Assembly: GCA_020635075.1 (NCBI GenBank)
Contig: JACKAM010000003.1
Location: 1 to 64,000 of the forward strand
Source of the DNA: Pseudobdellovibrionaceae bacterium
GTDB lineage: Bacteria; Bdellovibrionota; Bdellovibrionia; Bdellovibrionales; UBA1609
Length of the DNA: 64,000 bases
Reading direction: 5' to 3'
In this document: one piece after another, positions 18,001 through 26,775 of the stretch
Layout: each line of letters opens with the position of its first letter
Position numbering within the stretch: the first letter of the stretch is position 1
The notes under the pieces: generated by a model
Told to the model about the DNA's origin: nothing
Database searches by the model: none
What the model saw: the letters and a program-made list of their open reading frames with translations, nothing else
Position numbers and translations under genes: made by a program

Positions 18001-18102
18001 ACCGGTGGACCGGACTACTTGCTCCAATACCTGGAGCCTCGGGTGATCACGGAAAATACCATGCGCCGTGGGTTCGCCCCGCCTGAAGAGGAAAACACCT
18101 AA
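15088..18102 (+). CDS. putA: Bifunctional proline dehydrogenase / delta-1-pyrroline-5-carboxylate dehydrogenase
   Basis: 1004 residues, a fused enzyme that oxidises proline to glutamate in two steps. The FAD-dependent proline dehydrogenase barrel covers about residues 70-480 with the motif RLVKGAYWD. The NAD-dependent aldehyde dehydrogenase domain covers about 530-985: APWNFPLA, GSQKVG, IEMGGKNALI (general base Glu) and the catalytic Cys in GQKCSACSR at residue 797. It lacks the N-terminal ribbon-helix-helix DNA-binding domain of trifunctional PutA, so it is not self-regulating. The start at 15088 is chosen for the GGAGGA 6 bases upstream. It would feed proline, including peptide-derived proline, into the TCA cycle. 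Confidence 0.95.
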   Translation: MELVIEPTTGGAMNQERKTVNRQQLQGQIQSKGELIFRSMEGESSSVFNRDWWYGRIMDWSMKNEQFKTQMFRFVDVLPYLNSGAEVARHLKEYFAETDGNLPSIFNFGLGMGSLAPALLAGAVRKNVTQMAKMFITGETPKDALPALKKGRKNNMCFTVDLLGEATLSEKEALDYQRRYIELITWLAKDAEKWPKNIQIDEDAQGDIPKVNVSVKVTALYSQVKAAAWEETVATLKERLRPIFYLAKEHNVFVNIDMEQFDHKELTLAVFRELLMEPEFKSYPYWGIVIQAYLRDSLEDTKSLIEFAKQRGTPFTIRLVKGAYWDFETIFAQQRNWETPVYLNKQESDWNYENCLQALLENYSHIRVAAASHNVRSLAAAMVMAEELGLDKKAIELQMLYGMADPIKKACIKMGYRVREYATVGELIPGMAYLVRRLLENTSNESFLRSKFAENVSTEKLLKDPSADLNLTDGSVKKGQGFFNEPLYDWGIAGNRQQMKEALAQWKQNLGQTYPLVINNKEVRTESSQDSLNPSRPNEVIGKVALANAEQTEAAVAGAKAAFPGWAATPVVVRAEYLDKLADVMARDRFKLAALEVLEVGKTWSEADGDITEAIDFCRYYAQDMRRLDKPQRVGHAPGEVSLYHYLPRGVAAVIAPWNFPLAILTGMVAAAMVTGNTVVMKPAEQSPVIAAQLMKLLLEIGVPPGVVQFLPGIGEEVGEILTGHKDIDLIAFTGSQKVGLHIVNKASVTQPGQKGVKRCIIEMGGKNALIIDSDADLDEAVGGVVYSAFGFQGQKCSACSRVIVLESQYERFLDRLIEATKSFHVGDAEDPKTFMGPVVDEESQQRILRTIEEAKAYAEIAFQGEKPAEGYFVAPTIFVGVDPKSKLAQEEIFGPVLAVIMAKDMDQAIAIANDTAFGLTGGVYSRSPLHIEKVKRELMVGNLYINRGITGAMVDRHPFGGFKMSGVGSKTGGPDYLLQYLEPRVITENTMRRGFAPPEEENT

Positions 18103-18118
18103 GGTCAGTGGCCTTAGG
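18098..18118. terminator. Shared hairpin at convergent gene ends
   Basis: CCTAAGG and CCTTAGG form a 7-bp stem with a 7-base loop overlapping the putA stop codon and reaching the end of the rhomboid gene. It may stop transcription from both sides, but no T-run follows on either strand. Confidence 0.4.
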
Positions 18119-19109
18119 CAGCCCTGTTATCGTCCAATGGGTTTTCCTCACTGACTTGTTGGTGAGGAGGCTGGTCTGGTCGAAAATAAGTGAGGACCAA
18201 TAGGACAGCTCCAGTGATGAGACCTGCGGCCTCGCCCCCCAGGTGCGCGGTGTAGGCGATGCCACCAAATTCTGCCAGGGAACCGAGGTAGCCACCCAAG
18301 TCTGAGGTTGACCAAAGAAAGAAAATGATCCAGGCCGGAACATAGACAAATCCCGAATAACCCTTTACGGGAATAAACAACCAATAGAAACAACGGACCG
18401 GAACGCGCCAATGCAAAAAACAAAACAGTGCCATCAAGCCACTCACTGCGCCACTAGCGCCAATCAAAGGTGCACTGGACGCACCGTTGATCAATAGGAA
18501 GGTCCCCGCGGCCACCATGCCGGAGCCAAGATAGATAACGGCTACAGCCAGCCCCCCCAGTATAGTTTCTAGGTAGCAGCCAAATATGAAAAGAAAGATC
18601 ATATTGAATGCAAAGTGGAGAAATCCACTGTGGACAAATTGATAGGAGACCCAATGATCCAATCCAATATGGTTGACGTTCAACCCTAAGACATAACTAG
18701 GATGACGATCCTGGATTTCCCGCATTTCCTGCACCTTGTCCAACCACCAGCCACGAGCCACCTGATCGCCCCTAAAGGGGTAGTCAGGAGCTTCCTTCAT
18801 GAACTTTTCATTGCGGAGGGCGAGGTTGCCCAAAAGCTTAACTTTTTCCTCGTCCCCACTTAGCGCTCGTACAGAGAGTTCACGCATAAACGGAGTATAA
18901 TGGGCCTGATGATCACCAATGAACTGTGCATAAAAGTTTCCCTGGGAGACCACATAGTAATTGTCTTTCATGGTCTCATCCAAGGAGGCCTGAGCAGACA
19001 CAAGATCATTGAGGGTGGCAATCATCACGAATGCATTAATTATGAAAATTAACCAGGTGATCGGACAGTCCTTAAAACGGAGCACTCCGTTGAGATAGGG
19101 AAGTATCAT
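18114..19109 (-). CDS. Rhomboid-family intramembrane serine protease
   Basis: 331 residues, membrane protein. The catalytic Ser is in GASGAVSG (near residue 220) and the catalytic His in TAHLGGEAAG (residue 289). Upstream of the rhomboid core (helix NMIFLFIFGCYLE) is a membrane anchor near residues 15-35 and an unusual soluble insert of about 110 residues. Rhomboids cut transmembrane segments of other proteins. The start overlaps the stop of the RDD-TPR gene by 4 bp, so the two form an operon. Substrate unknown. Confidence 0.88.
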   Translation of the reverse strand: MILPYLNGVLRFKDCPITWLIFIINAFVMIATLNDLVSAQASLDETMKDNYYVVSQGNFYAQFIGDHQAHYTPFMRELSVRALSGDEEKVKLLGNLALRNEKFMKEAPDYPFRGDQVARGWWLDKVQEMREIQDRHPSYVLGLNVNHIGLDHWVSYQFVHSGFLHFAFNMIFLFIFGCYLETILGGLAVAVIYLGSGMVAAGTFLLINGASSAPLIGASGAVSGLMALFCFLHWRVPVRCFYWLFIPVKGYSGFVYVPAWIIFFLWSTSDLGGYLGSLAEFGGIAYTAHLGGEAAGLITGAVLLVLTYFRPDQPPHQQVSEENPLDDNRAA

Positions 19110-21076
19110 TTGCCCTTAAACTCCCGCTGGAGGACCTTAGTCACCACGTCAAATTCCGAATTTGCGCTGGCCGGGCTGCGCTGGTTTACCTGAGGAATCA
19201 GGTTGGGCTTATATTGCTTCAACAAAGACCAGGCTTCTTGTTTTTTTCCCAAATGATAGGCCGAGATAATGACCTGCTCTTCCATCATGGAGTCCCAATA
19301 AACGCCCGTTCCCATATTGCGGGAAATCTCAAAGGCGGTTTTATAATCACTCAACAAATAGTAACCACGGAACAGGCGATACCCCAAGCGCCGCCAACGG
19401 AGATCTGGTTTTTCCCGCTCCCAGTCATTGCGAAGTGCTTCCAAATCCTCAGACTTGGACGCCCAAGAAATGATCAAAGCCTTGGCCTCATCCCGAAAAT
19501 CCTGGTCCGCCTCTTTGTTGTTAATCAGCTCCCACAGTACCTGTCGGCCGTCCGAGATTTGCTTCTTATCCCACATAGCCAGGGCAAAGAGCAGCCGACG
19601 GGCATGGGTAAGAGGAATTTGCCGAGACAGCTCTTCATATGCACGACCATAGCCCTTTTTGCATTCATTTTGTTTTATGTAAGTGAGAGCCACCTTGGAA
19701 TCGACCAAATACTCGTCAGAATCCTCGACCGCCTTCTCCAGAATCTGACAGCTACGGGAACTCACGCCCTGACAACTCTGCTCCACTTCCTCGTAGCATA
19801 GCCAACTGGCGAGATCCACCCTCTCCGTTGGACCCATGGTTTCAAAAGCCACAGAGGCGGCGGCTCGGGCCTCTTCCATGCGGCGCATTCCCCAGTAGAC
19901 CTTTGCTCGTTGCATTCCTAAAAATGCGCCCAGCGAGCGCCGCGGTTCGATCTTCTCCAAATATTGGGTCGCCTGTTCAAATTCGCCCCGCTTAACAAAG
20001 TGGCGAACTGCCCAAACCAAGATGTAGTGTTCATTGGTCTTATTGAGGGAGTCAAACAGCCTTCCCACCTCCGACCACTTCTCTTCCGTCCACAGCGTGA
20101 CGATCTGGCTCATCTTACAGCTGTCAGAGTCAGGAGACACCTCACACACTCGCGCCAAATAGCGATCTGATAACTCAGCATTGTCGGCATGAACAAAGGA
20201 CTGTGCCAAATAGGCCAATGGTGACTCTACTCCTTGACGGACCAATTTCAAGTCGACCTCAGCCCCCAGGCAGGACTTGGCGACCTCGCCCGCAGCAAAC
20301 AATGCCATCGCCACCTGGAGACGATCCGGATCATCATCATCGTCGGCCGGCCAATCCTCAACTGCCCTGCCGACTGATTTGCAGAGGCTGCCTTCCTCTT
20401 CCAGAGAACTTACAAGGGCATCCTGGCTTTTTGATTTCATATAGAGGTCAAACGAATTGAAGCTCAACAACACCAGAGCAAATACCGCGAATGCGGCAAT
20501 TACACCATGAACGAAGGATGCCTCGATCACGCCGGGCGAGCGAACTCCCCTGTCTTTAAGAGTGATGACGACCGTGTCGGCAACACGATCATGGAGAGGC
20601 CGCCGCTTCTCGTTCGCGAAAACTGCAAGGTGAGGAACGAACCCGAGGATTGAATCAAAAAGCCAAAAGACTGAGCGGATCAAGGAAGCTGAAAATGTGG
20701 GTCGACGATGTTTCCACAGTCTTTCCACCCGCAAGCCCCAAAACATTTTCCCGAGAGTCGCTCCAAACAGCCACACCATGAGTGTTTGATACAAAACAAC
20801 CACCACACCGCTGGTGAGAATCAACAATGCAAGGTACAAAATGAAATCGGTCTCGTCCTGGAGAATCAGTGCTTTCATGATCCCTTTTTTAAAAGGAGCT
20901 GCAGCTAATGTGGAGATGGGAAGAATCACCAAAAAGAAATCAACCACCGCCGCTGCCAGGCGGTCCAATGGAGAAGCTAACTTGAGGGGATGATGACGGT
21001 GTCTGGTGGGACCCGTGTTCTCCGCACCCTCTTCCCTTGAGGAGTCATTTTTAAAGTTGGGATCTTCAATAACCAT
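19106..21076 (-). CDS. RDD-domain membrane protein with large TPR-like region
   Basis: 656 residues. An RDD domain occupies about 27-170: LDRLAAAVVDFFLV in the first helix, then GATLGKMFWGLRVER, and RRPLHDRVADTVVI at the end. A further membrane helix follows near 185-205. The remaining about 440 residues are helical, with TPR-like pairs and several cysteines (LCKSVGRA, ARVCEVSPDSDSCK), and are probably periplasmic. It is the first gene of a coupled pair with the rhomboid protease. RDD proteins are little understood; some have been linked to ion transport. Confidence 0.75.
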   Translation of the reverse strand: MVIEDPNFKNDSSREEGAENTGPTRHRHHPLKLASPLDRLAAAVVDFFLVILPISTLAAAPFKKGIMKALILQDETDFILYLALLILTSGVVVVLYQTLMVWLFGATLGKMFWGLRVERLWKHRRPTFSASLIRSVFWLFDSILGFVPHLAVFANEKRRPLHDRVADTVVITLKDRGVRSPGVIEASFVHGVIAAFAVFALVLLSFNSFDLYMKSKSQDALVSSLEEEGSLCKSVGRAVEDWPADDDDDPDRLQVAMALFAAGEVAKSCLGAEVDLKLVRQGVESPLAYLAQSFVHADNAELSDRYLARVCEVSPDSDSCKMSQIVTLWTEEKWSEVGRLFDSLNKTNEHYILVWAVRHFVKRGEFEQATQYLEKIEPRRSLGAFLGMQRAKVYWGMRRMEEARAAASVAFETMGPTERVDLASWLCYEEVEQSCQGVSSRSCQILEKAVEDSDEYLVDSKVALTYIKQNECKKGYGRAYEELSRQIPLTHARRLLFALAMWDKKQISDGRQVLWELINNKEADQDFRDEAKALIISWASKSEDLEALRNDWEREKPDLRWRRLGYRLFRGYYLLSDYKTAFEISRNMGTGVYWDSMMEEQVIISAYHLGKKQEAWSLLKQYKPNLIPQVNQRSPASANSEFDVVTKVLQREFKGK

Positions 21077-21166
21077 CAGTCATTTATCGGCATTTTAGAG
21101 ACCAATAATGATTGAGAAATGTCTTATGGCTAACAAAAATCTTGCTTAGTGAAATGGTCTGGAACT

Positions 21167-21191
21167 CTGGCTGGAAGGGTCTTCCAGCCAG
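21167..21191 (-). terminator. Hairpin after the 238-residue membrane protein gene
   Basis: CTGGCTGGAA and TTCCAGCCAG form a perfect 10-bp stem with a 5-base loop, immediately downstream of the stop codon of the minus-strand gene at 21198-21914. A T-run is weak, so the strength is uncertain. Confidence 0.55.
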
Positions 21192-21197
21192 TTATGG

Positions 21198-21914
21198 CTA
21201 CTCCAATACGGCCAAAGTCAGAAGGCGGCCCTGGTGATCCATCTCGAAGGCTACTTTACCCACGCTATTAGGACCAGAGTCCAGTGAGTAGGTCTCCTTA
21301 ATCGTTGTTCCGGTCTCTTCTCGCGAGACCAGACGAACAGCCTCAAACTGACCGGGCATCAAGGCCTTATATTCTGTCAGAAAGTGACTACGATCTTCGA
21401 GGTATTTGGGATATTCGGAAACAGCCACAAAACGCAAGTGCTCCAATCGGCCGTGATTCATCTTGATAGCATACTTGCCTTCCAAAAATCCAAACTGCAG
21501 TCTTTCCTCGGCTGAAGGGGTCTTGCCAATGCTGGCTGGTCCCCGCTCGCCGCCATGAACGAGTTCAGCTGCCAGCTGACTTTCCCAACGGTCATTCCGC
21601 AAGTCACCGGCCGTAGGTCCAACACTGGCAATGCTACGACCCGGATGAGACTGAAAGGCTTCAACATTGGATAGTGGTTCGTCATCAAGCAAAGCCCTGT
21701 TAGCCATTGTCACACCAAAGAGAATCGTCACCAAAGATGCAGAAACCAGGATTTTACGCTGTTCCCGATCAAAGCGAAACTTGCGTTTTTCATTCTTGGG
21801 CTGTGGTGGCTGAGCTGGTGATTGTTTTGCCGGTTCCTGATTTGAGACTGGAGCCACAGCAGGCTCTTTTCTCTTAACTGGCAACTGAATGACATTTCCA
21901 TGTTTCTTGGCCAT
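21198..21914 (-). CDS. Single-pass membrane protein of unknown function
   Basis: 238 residues. A proline/glutamine-rich N-terminus of about 45 residues and a basic stretch (KRKFRFDREQRK) precede one membrane helix (ILVSASLVTILFGVTMA, about 55-72), so most of the protein should face the periplasm. The C-terminal part is a predicted beta-rich domain (EGKYAIKMNHGRLEHLRFVA). No family recognised. It is divergent from the TPR gene at 22231. Confidence 0.6.
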   Translation of the reverse strand: MAKKHGNVIQLPVKRKEPAVAPVSNQEPAKQSPAQPPQPKNEKRKFRFDREQRKILVSASLVTILFGVTMANRALLDDEPLSNVEAFQSHPGRSIASVGPTAGDLRNDRWESQLAAELVHGGERGPASIGKTPSAEERLQFGFLEGKYAIKMNHGRLEHLRFVAVSEYPKYLEDRSHFLTEYKALMPGQFEAVRLVSREETGTTIKETYSLDSGPNSVGKVAFEMDHQGRLLTLAVLE

Positions 21915-22230
21915 AAATCTTTCCTCGTTCTGTCCGTCCTCTGGCTCTTACCATTGCGAAGGACGTGCCGCGCGAAAGGGGCTCTCTGCCCTCTTTGAGC
22001 GGCGATATTTTGGACAGGTGAACAACATTTTTTGCGACGTCTGTTGTTTCACAATGAAGCGTTCTTGCCGAAAGTCCTGAAATCCTTTTGCTTCCGACAA
22101 CTACTTTTCGGCAACACATGGCAACAGTTGAGCAACAATTGAAATCGCGGTGGAATCCCGACTTTCAATTAGGACAGTGCTTTTATCCCTGACCAGGTCG
22201 AGTTAAAATGAGATTGGAAGAACCAACATT
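21915..22230. other. 316-bp divergent intergenic region
   Basis: No supported gene. It should contain the promoters for the two divergent genes. I see no clear operator, riboswitch or terminator in it. Confidence 0.35.
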
Positions 22231-23310
22231 ATGAATATGAGCAGTCCGACATCTTCCCTTAAGCTCCTACTTGGAGCCTTCATCACCTTCTCATTTTGCC
22301 TGGGTAGCCAGGCAGCGGAGGGCAGCCTTTCGGCAATGGAAAAGAGGCTGGCTGCGGCTCCTGACAACATCAAGCTGCGTATTCAGTTTGCGGCTGAACT
22401 GGGTCACAAGAAGGGCTCTGAGCAAAAGATCATCGACACCCTTAATCCCTATGCCGACGAAGTTCCTCTGGAGTCCCAGCTCCTGCTGGCAGCAGCCTAC
22501 AATGGCCTTAAGAAATTCAAGGATGAGGTTCGGGTTTTAAAAAAGGTGGTTGAAAAGGCGCCCACCAATCATGAAGCTTACTACATACTTGGCCACGCCC
22601 ACCTCAATGCCAAAGAGCAAGTCGACGCGGTAGCCAGTTTTCGTCGGGCAATTAAGTTAAATCGCGCCTATCGTGAGGCTTACGAGGCACTGCTGATGAT
22701 ATTTGAAAAGGCCGGCGACAACTATGAAAGTCGGATAGTCCTGAAGGACATGCAGAAGCAGTTTGGCAAAGACCCGTCCTCCATGTCCCACCTTTGTCGC
22801 TTGGATTCCACTGATGGGTACCTAGATGCCGCCATCCTAAACTGCCAAAAGGCCATCAAGATGGACTCAAAAAAGCCGGATAATCACGTTTATCTGGCGC
22901 AAAGCCTGAGTGATAAAAAAAACGAATCCAAAGCCGGGAAAGTACTGATTACGGCCTCAAAGAAATATCCAAAATCAGAATTCGTTCAATGGGCAGCCGG
23001 CCAGTACTATTTTAAACAGAACAATTATCCCGTGGCGGCCAAATACTTTAATCGTGCTGTTACTGCCAACGACAAATCCGCCCGCGCCTACTTGGGATTT
23101 GCCCTCTCCATTTTTGAGCAAAAAAAATATGACGAGGCTCTCAAGGCTTTTATGAGTGCCTGTGAAATTGACGAGTCTGTCTTGGAAAAGTTGCGCGAAG
23201 CTCAAGGGAAATTACGCTCGATCAAAGAGGATGACTGGTCCAAGCGCTACTCCCGTGAAGTATACGAATGTAAAAAACGCCGAAATGAAAAGGCGAAATC
23301 CGAGGGGTAA
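22231..23310 (+). CDS. Exported TPR-repeat protein
   Basis: 359 residues. Signal peptide (LKLLLGAFITFSFCLGS, then QAA-EG cleavage) followed by about seven or eight TPR units, for example HEAYYILGHAHLNAKEQ and ARAYLGFALSIFEQKKYDEA. It probably acts in the periplasm as a binding scaffold. It ends 9 bp before the convergent S41 protease gene. No specific partner can be named. Confidence 0.75.
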   Translation: MNMSSPTSSLKLLLGAFITFSFCLGSQAAEGSLSAMEKRLAAAPDNIKLRIQFAAELGHKKGSEQKIIDTLNPYADEVPLESQLLLAAAYNGLKKFKDEVRVLKKVVEKAPTNHEAYYILGHAHLNAKEQVDAVASFRRAIKLNRAYREAYEALLMIFEKAGDNYESRIVLKDMQKQFGKDPSSMSHLCRLDSTDGYLDAAILNCQKAIKMDSKKPDNHVYLAQSLSDKKNESKAGKVLITASKKYPKSEFVQWAAGQYYFKQNNYPVAAKYFNRAVTANDKSARAYLGFALSIFEQKKYDEALKAFMSACEIDESVLEKLREAQGKLRSIKEDDWSKRYSREVYECKKRRNEKAKSEG

Positions 23311-23319
23311 CCCACTCCA

Positions 23320-24546
23320 TTACCGAGCCGCCTCAACCACCCAACTATCCAGCCCCTGAACCGCATCACTCAGACGATATTCCAACTCCCGGTCCGGCCA
23401 GACACCCTGAGCTTCTAGGTTGACGTTGTCGTGAGTAACCACCGTGGCTTCAGGGATGGACAAACTGTAACCTTTTGCCAAATGAGGAATGGCATACCAC
23501 ACGGCAAGCACCACATCACCTGCCGTGGGCTCGCCCCACACCCGGGCATTGCCTCGTTTGCGAATCCCATGGGCGAAAATCTCTGAGACCGAGGCGGTTT
23601 GATAGTTGGTGAGAACCGTCACCTTTCCTTTCACACATCCATAGCCAGCAAAAGTCACCAGATCAAGAACACCCTTCTGATCCAACTCGGCCAACTGATA
23701 ATCCTCGGCCAGGTTATCCAGCAAGGGCCCCCTCTTGTCCTGATCCTTTCGCGGCTGAACTAAGTGCCCAATCAAAGTCGGCTCGCAGAAGAAGGGAGAC
23801 AGAGCTCTGAGCATAGCCACAAAACTTCCGCCGGAGTTTTCGCGAATGTCCACCAGCACTTTGGAAAACGGCTCCAATTGGCGAATCACCTTTTTCCAGT
23901 CTTCTTCTTCAAAATAGGGACTGCGAAAACTGGAAATTTCCAGCACTGCTGTATTCGGGTCGAGTACCCTTACCTGGGGACTCGAATCTAAAATCACCTC
24001 CCGAGGCTCAAGAAACACCCGGAATACCTTGTCCCCGCGAATAACGGTAAAGAATCCGCGACCCGTGTGGATCTGCCAAAGGGAGTGAATGGGTTCGCCA
24101 TCGAGCTCCTCAACAATATCACCAGGCTGAAGCTCTGCCTGAGCGGCCATACTTCCGGGCAGGACCTTGGTGATCACATAACGGTCTTCAATGAGACGGG
24201 CCTGGACACCGATCTCTTGTCCCTGCCCTTCCCATAGACGCTTGTCCTCAACAGGCGTGTAGACTTCTAAATGGGAGATGCCCAGGTGATTGAAGTGGAC
24301 CTGAATGCGGCCGAGTACTTCCCGGGTCGATTCCCAGGGGCTGATTTCCAGGCCTTCGGCCCGACACTTGTCGGCCCACTCTTCAAGGCCTTTGGTGTAT
24401 TCATAGAACTTCATTTCCACGAGATTGCAGATGTATTGAACCACCTCAACGTGGATACTGGCGCGTACAGACAAATAAGAAGGCACGGCCACGATGAACA
24501 TGACCACGAGAGCACCTAAAACAAAACGCCAACCCTGCTGTCGCAT
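23320..24546 (-). CDS. S41-family (C-terminal processing type) peptidase with PDZ domain
   Basis: 408 residues. N-terminal membrane anchor (FVLGALVVMFIVAVPSYLS) that may be a signal anchor, a PDZ domain near 125-185 (KVLPGSMAAQAELQPGDIVE), then the S41 core: VLVDIRENSGGSFVAM and the serine loop TNYQTASVSEIFAHGI. The position that carries the catalytic Lys in CtpA/Prc (motif GxxTxGK) reads GEPTAGDVV here, so the Ser-Lys dyad is not obvious. It may use another base or be inactive. Envelope proteolysis is the likely area. Confidence 0.8.
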   Translation of the reverse strand: MRQQGWRFVLGALVVMFIVAVPSYLSVRASIHVEVVQYICNLVEMKFYEYTKGLEEWADKCRAEGLEISPWESTREVLGRIQVHFNHLGISHLEVYTPVEDKRLWEGQGQEIGVQARLIEDRYVITKVLPGSMAAQAELQPGDIVEELDGEPIHSLWQIHTGRGFFTVIRGDKVFRVFLEPREVILDSSPQVRVLDPNTAVLEISSFRSPYFEEEDWKKVIRQLEPFSKVLVDIRENSGGSFVAMLRALSPFFCEPTLIGHLVQPRKDQDKRGPLLDNLAEDYQLAELDQKGVLDLVTFAGYGCVKGKVTVLTNYQTASVSEIFAHGIRKRGNARVWGEPTAGDVVLAVWYAIPHLAKGYSLSIPEATVVTHDNVNLEAQGVWPDRELEYRLSDAVQGLDSWVVEAAR

Positions 24547-24585
24547 CTATTCTCATTCGACGCCCGCGTCGACTTTCAGTCAACG

Positions 24586-24619
24586 CAAAAAGAAAGAGCC
24601 GGCACTTCGTGTCCGGCCC
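24586..24619 (-). terminator. Rho-independent terminator of the Fis-type gene
   Basis: On the minus strand the stem GGGCCGG-CAC with GTG-CCGGC is followed by TCTTTCTTTTT, about 30 bp after the stop codon of the gene at 24651. Stem and T-rich tail are both present. Confidence 0.8.
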
Positions 24620-24650
24620 TTGCGGAATTCAATATTTCAAAAACGAGCTA

Positions 24651-25082
24651 TTAAGCCACTCTCTTCTTACGAGCAGCAGAAGGATCGATATTGTACTGCT
24701 TCACCTTACGGTAAAGAGTTGCACGACCAATTCCCAATGCCTTAGCAGCTTCAGTCAAGTTGCCATTGAACTCGTGAATGGCGTTTTCAATCGCTTGAGC
24801 TTCCAGCTCATTGATTGTCTGTACTCTTCCATTGGCATCCACACGTTGAGTGGAGCTAGGAAAAGGAAGAATTTTGGCGCCTTCGTCAACTGGCTTAGAT
24901 CCAATTGCAAGTGCGGGAACATCGCCAGCGAGCTGCTGTACAAAACCAGCATCGCGCATGCCCCTTTGCCATTCTGTGGTCGTATAGACCTGAACCGTCA
25001 GTCCGTTGTGCTGGCCAAAAGCCTTGAGCTTTTCTGCCGTGTCACGGTCATCACTGACGAGGATGCACATTGTACGTACCAT
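24651..25082 (-). CDS. Small Fis-type DNA-binding regulator
   Basis: 143 residues. The C-terminal 50 residues form a Fis/NtrC-type helix-turn-helix: EAQAIENAIHEFNGNLTEAA then KALGIGRATLYRKVKQY. The N-terminal about 80 residues (MCILVSDDRDTAEKLKAFGQ) look like a shortened receiver-type fold but lack a clear phospho-acceptor site. No AAA+ domain, so it is not a sigma-54 activator; a direct DNA-bound regulator is likely. Start at 25082 chosen for GGAGGT 7-8 bases upstream; it ends with a strong terminator. Confidence 0.82.
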   Translation of the reverse strand: MVRTMCILVSDDRDTAEKLKAFGQHNGLTVQVYTTTEWQRGMRDAGFVQQLAGDVPALAIGSKPVDEGAKILPFPSSTQRVDANGRVQTINELEAQAIENAIHEFNGNLTEAAKALGIGRATLYRKVKQYNIDPSAARKKRVA

Positions 25083-25270
25083 GCTTTTACCTCCAGAGAT
25101 TATTGCTTCAAGTAGAGTCACCCACCGACTCACAAGTAATCTATCGGCGGCCCATACTGAGAATATTAGGAAAAAAATGCCGGGTCTGGCTCAAAATGGC
25201 ATAAAGCCTTGTATCAACTAATGAAATAAAATGAGGCAGCACTTGTACAATTATTGGACAAATTTGCGCC

Positions 25271-25304
25271 AAAAAAAGAAGGAGATGATCTCTCATCTCC
25301 TTCT
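25271..25304 (-). terminator. Strong rho-independent terminator
   Basis: On the minus strand, AGAAGGAGATG and CATCTCCTTCT form a perfect 11-bp stem followed by seven T. It ends the transcript of the gene at 25350-25799. Confidence 0.92.
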
Positions 25305-25349
25305 GTCCAAATTCATCTATTTTAAGTCGGCCAATCCAGCTGACAGACT

Positions 25350-25799
25350 CTAGCGACGACCGGATTTAATCTTCACCTGCATCTTAGCAATCAGATGAAC
25401 GGCCATCTTTTCCTGAACCTTGCACATCTTTAGCTCATCACGGCGATAGGAGCGCTGACTGGGAGTCAAGGTGCCGGTTTCCAGCTCCATCTCATAGTCC
25501 AGCTTATTGGAACGAATGCCCTCAAGCTCTTTCGTCTGCTGCTTGAAAAGCTTAGAGACACCACTCAAAGGGGCAACTTCCAACCACTCCTCTTTGCCTT
25601 TGTACCAGCTCAACATACGCAAAAAGCGGGCTTTGTTCTTAGCCAATGTGAATGTGGGGAATTGATCTTCTTGGAGGTCCAGGATGTTTTCAATCTCGTC
25701 CAAAGCGCGGAGATCATCACGACCCGTATCAACTTCGCCTAACTCCTTAACAGAGTAGTTCTTTTTTTCTTCCTGGTTTAACTCCGTCGTGTTGAACAC
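25350..25799 (-). CDS. Conserved-looking helical protein of unknown function
   Basis: 149 residues from a GTG at 25799 with AGGAGG 6 bases upstream; a longer in-frame start at 25829 has no such site. The protein is charged and helical, with a long predicted helix pair in the C-terminal half (QQTKELEGIRSNKLDYEMEL and on) and a basic end (KMQVKIKSGRR). No signal peptide or known domain. Transcribed alone, with a strong terminator. Confidence 0.6.
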   Translation of the reverse strand: MFNTTELNQEEKKNYSVKELGEVDTGRDDLRALDEIENILDLQEDQFPTFTLAKNKARFLRMLSWYKGKEEWLEVAPLSGVSKLFKQQTKELEGIRSNKLDYEMELETGTLTPSQRSYRRDELKMCKVQEKMAVHLIAKMQVKIKSGRR

Positions 25800-26094
25800 T
25801 GACAACCTCCTAAAATATTTACCCGTCACACACCCGTCAGGGGTATCTTTTGATACCGCAAAAATTCAAATATTTCAAGGCACTTAGCCTCTCCACACCT
25901 GGGTGGTGGGTAAAACTTACTGACAATCTCCCGTTGTGGCACCGCGTAAAGGGGCACTGCCCTTACGAAATTACAGGGAAATTTCCGATTCACCCGAGTT
26001 CATCGAACACCGAGGCCAAACCTATGCAAATACCGGGCACAAATTAACTTAATATTGAGGTTTTCTCCACCATTATTCCTGGCCTTGGAAGAAA

Positions 26095-26463
26095 CTAGGC
26101 AGCGCCCATTTTCCAGCCCAGGTAGCAGCAACTCAAACTGAGGAGATTGTTGGCCAGGATATTTAGAAGCCCAAGGCCGACCGCACCAGAAGTCATCAAG
26201 CGCATGGACTCAAGACTGAAGGTGGAAAAAGTGGTCAGAGCACCCAAGCCGCCGACGGTCACACCCGTGCGCACCCACATGGGCCAGGCTCCCCACTGAG
26301 CCCCGTCTTGAAAGACCATAAACAGGTAACCAATGGCAAAACCACCTGCCACGTTAACCACCAGAGTGGCATAGGGAAAGGATGCCTCCCCCACCCAGCG
26401 GCCAACAAAAAAGCGAATCAAGGCGCCCACGGCACCAAAAACACCAACACCTAAGTAGATCAT
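26095..26463 (-). CDS. crcB: Fluoride ion channel CrcB/Fluc
   Basis: 122 residues from the ATG at 26463, the normal length for a dual-topology Fluc subunit that dimerises to export fluoride across the inner membrane. Four hydrophobic helices are clear. Family motifs: GAVGALIRFFVG, the pore Asn in TLVVNVAGGF, and GGLGALTTFSTFS, which includes the sodium-site and Phe-box residues. I looked for a fluoride riboswitch in the upstream region and did not recognise one. Confidence 0.93.
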   Translation of the reverse strand: MIYLGVGVFGAVGALIRFFVGRWVGEASFPYATLVVNVAGGFAIGYLFMVFQDGAQWGAWPMWVRTGVTVGGLGALTTFSTFSLESMRLMTSGAVGLGLLNILANNLLSLSCCYLGWKMGAA

Positions 26464-26775
26464 CCGCGCTCCCAAGGTAGACAAGTGCGATCCCACCCAT
26501 CCTATATAGGACTGGGACGGGATTCAATCCTCGGCTCCCCTGTTAGAGTCATAACTCACCCCACGAGGGGTGAGTTCATAATTTAGGCAAAAAATGCCAA
26601 ATCTATCGCCATTCGTGGCACTTATGGTGGTGTATGATTGGTTGACACCCGAAACTCCGAACAGGTTTCTGTCGAGAGTTTAGACAGTTTTGAGGTGCGA
26701 GAAGGGCCTGACCGGCCACAGAGTGTGGCGCGGACCTTGCTCAAACAAGCAGAAAGCAATCGAGGAGGGGTGCTT

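Noticed and set aside
26464..26640. Possible fluoride riboswitch upstream of crcB
   Set aside because: I looked for the family's conserved pseudoknot sequences and did not find them.
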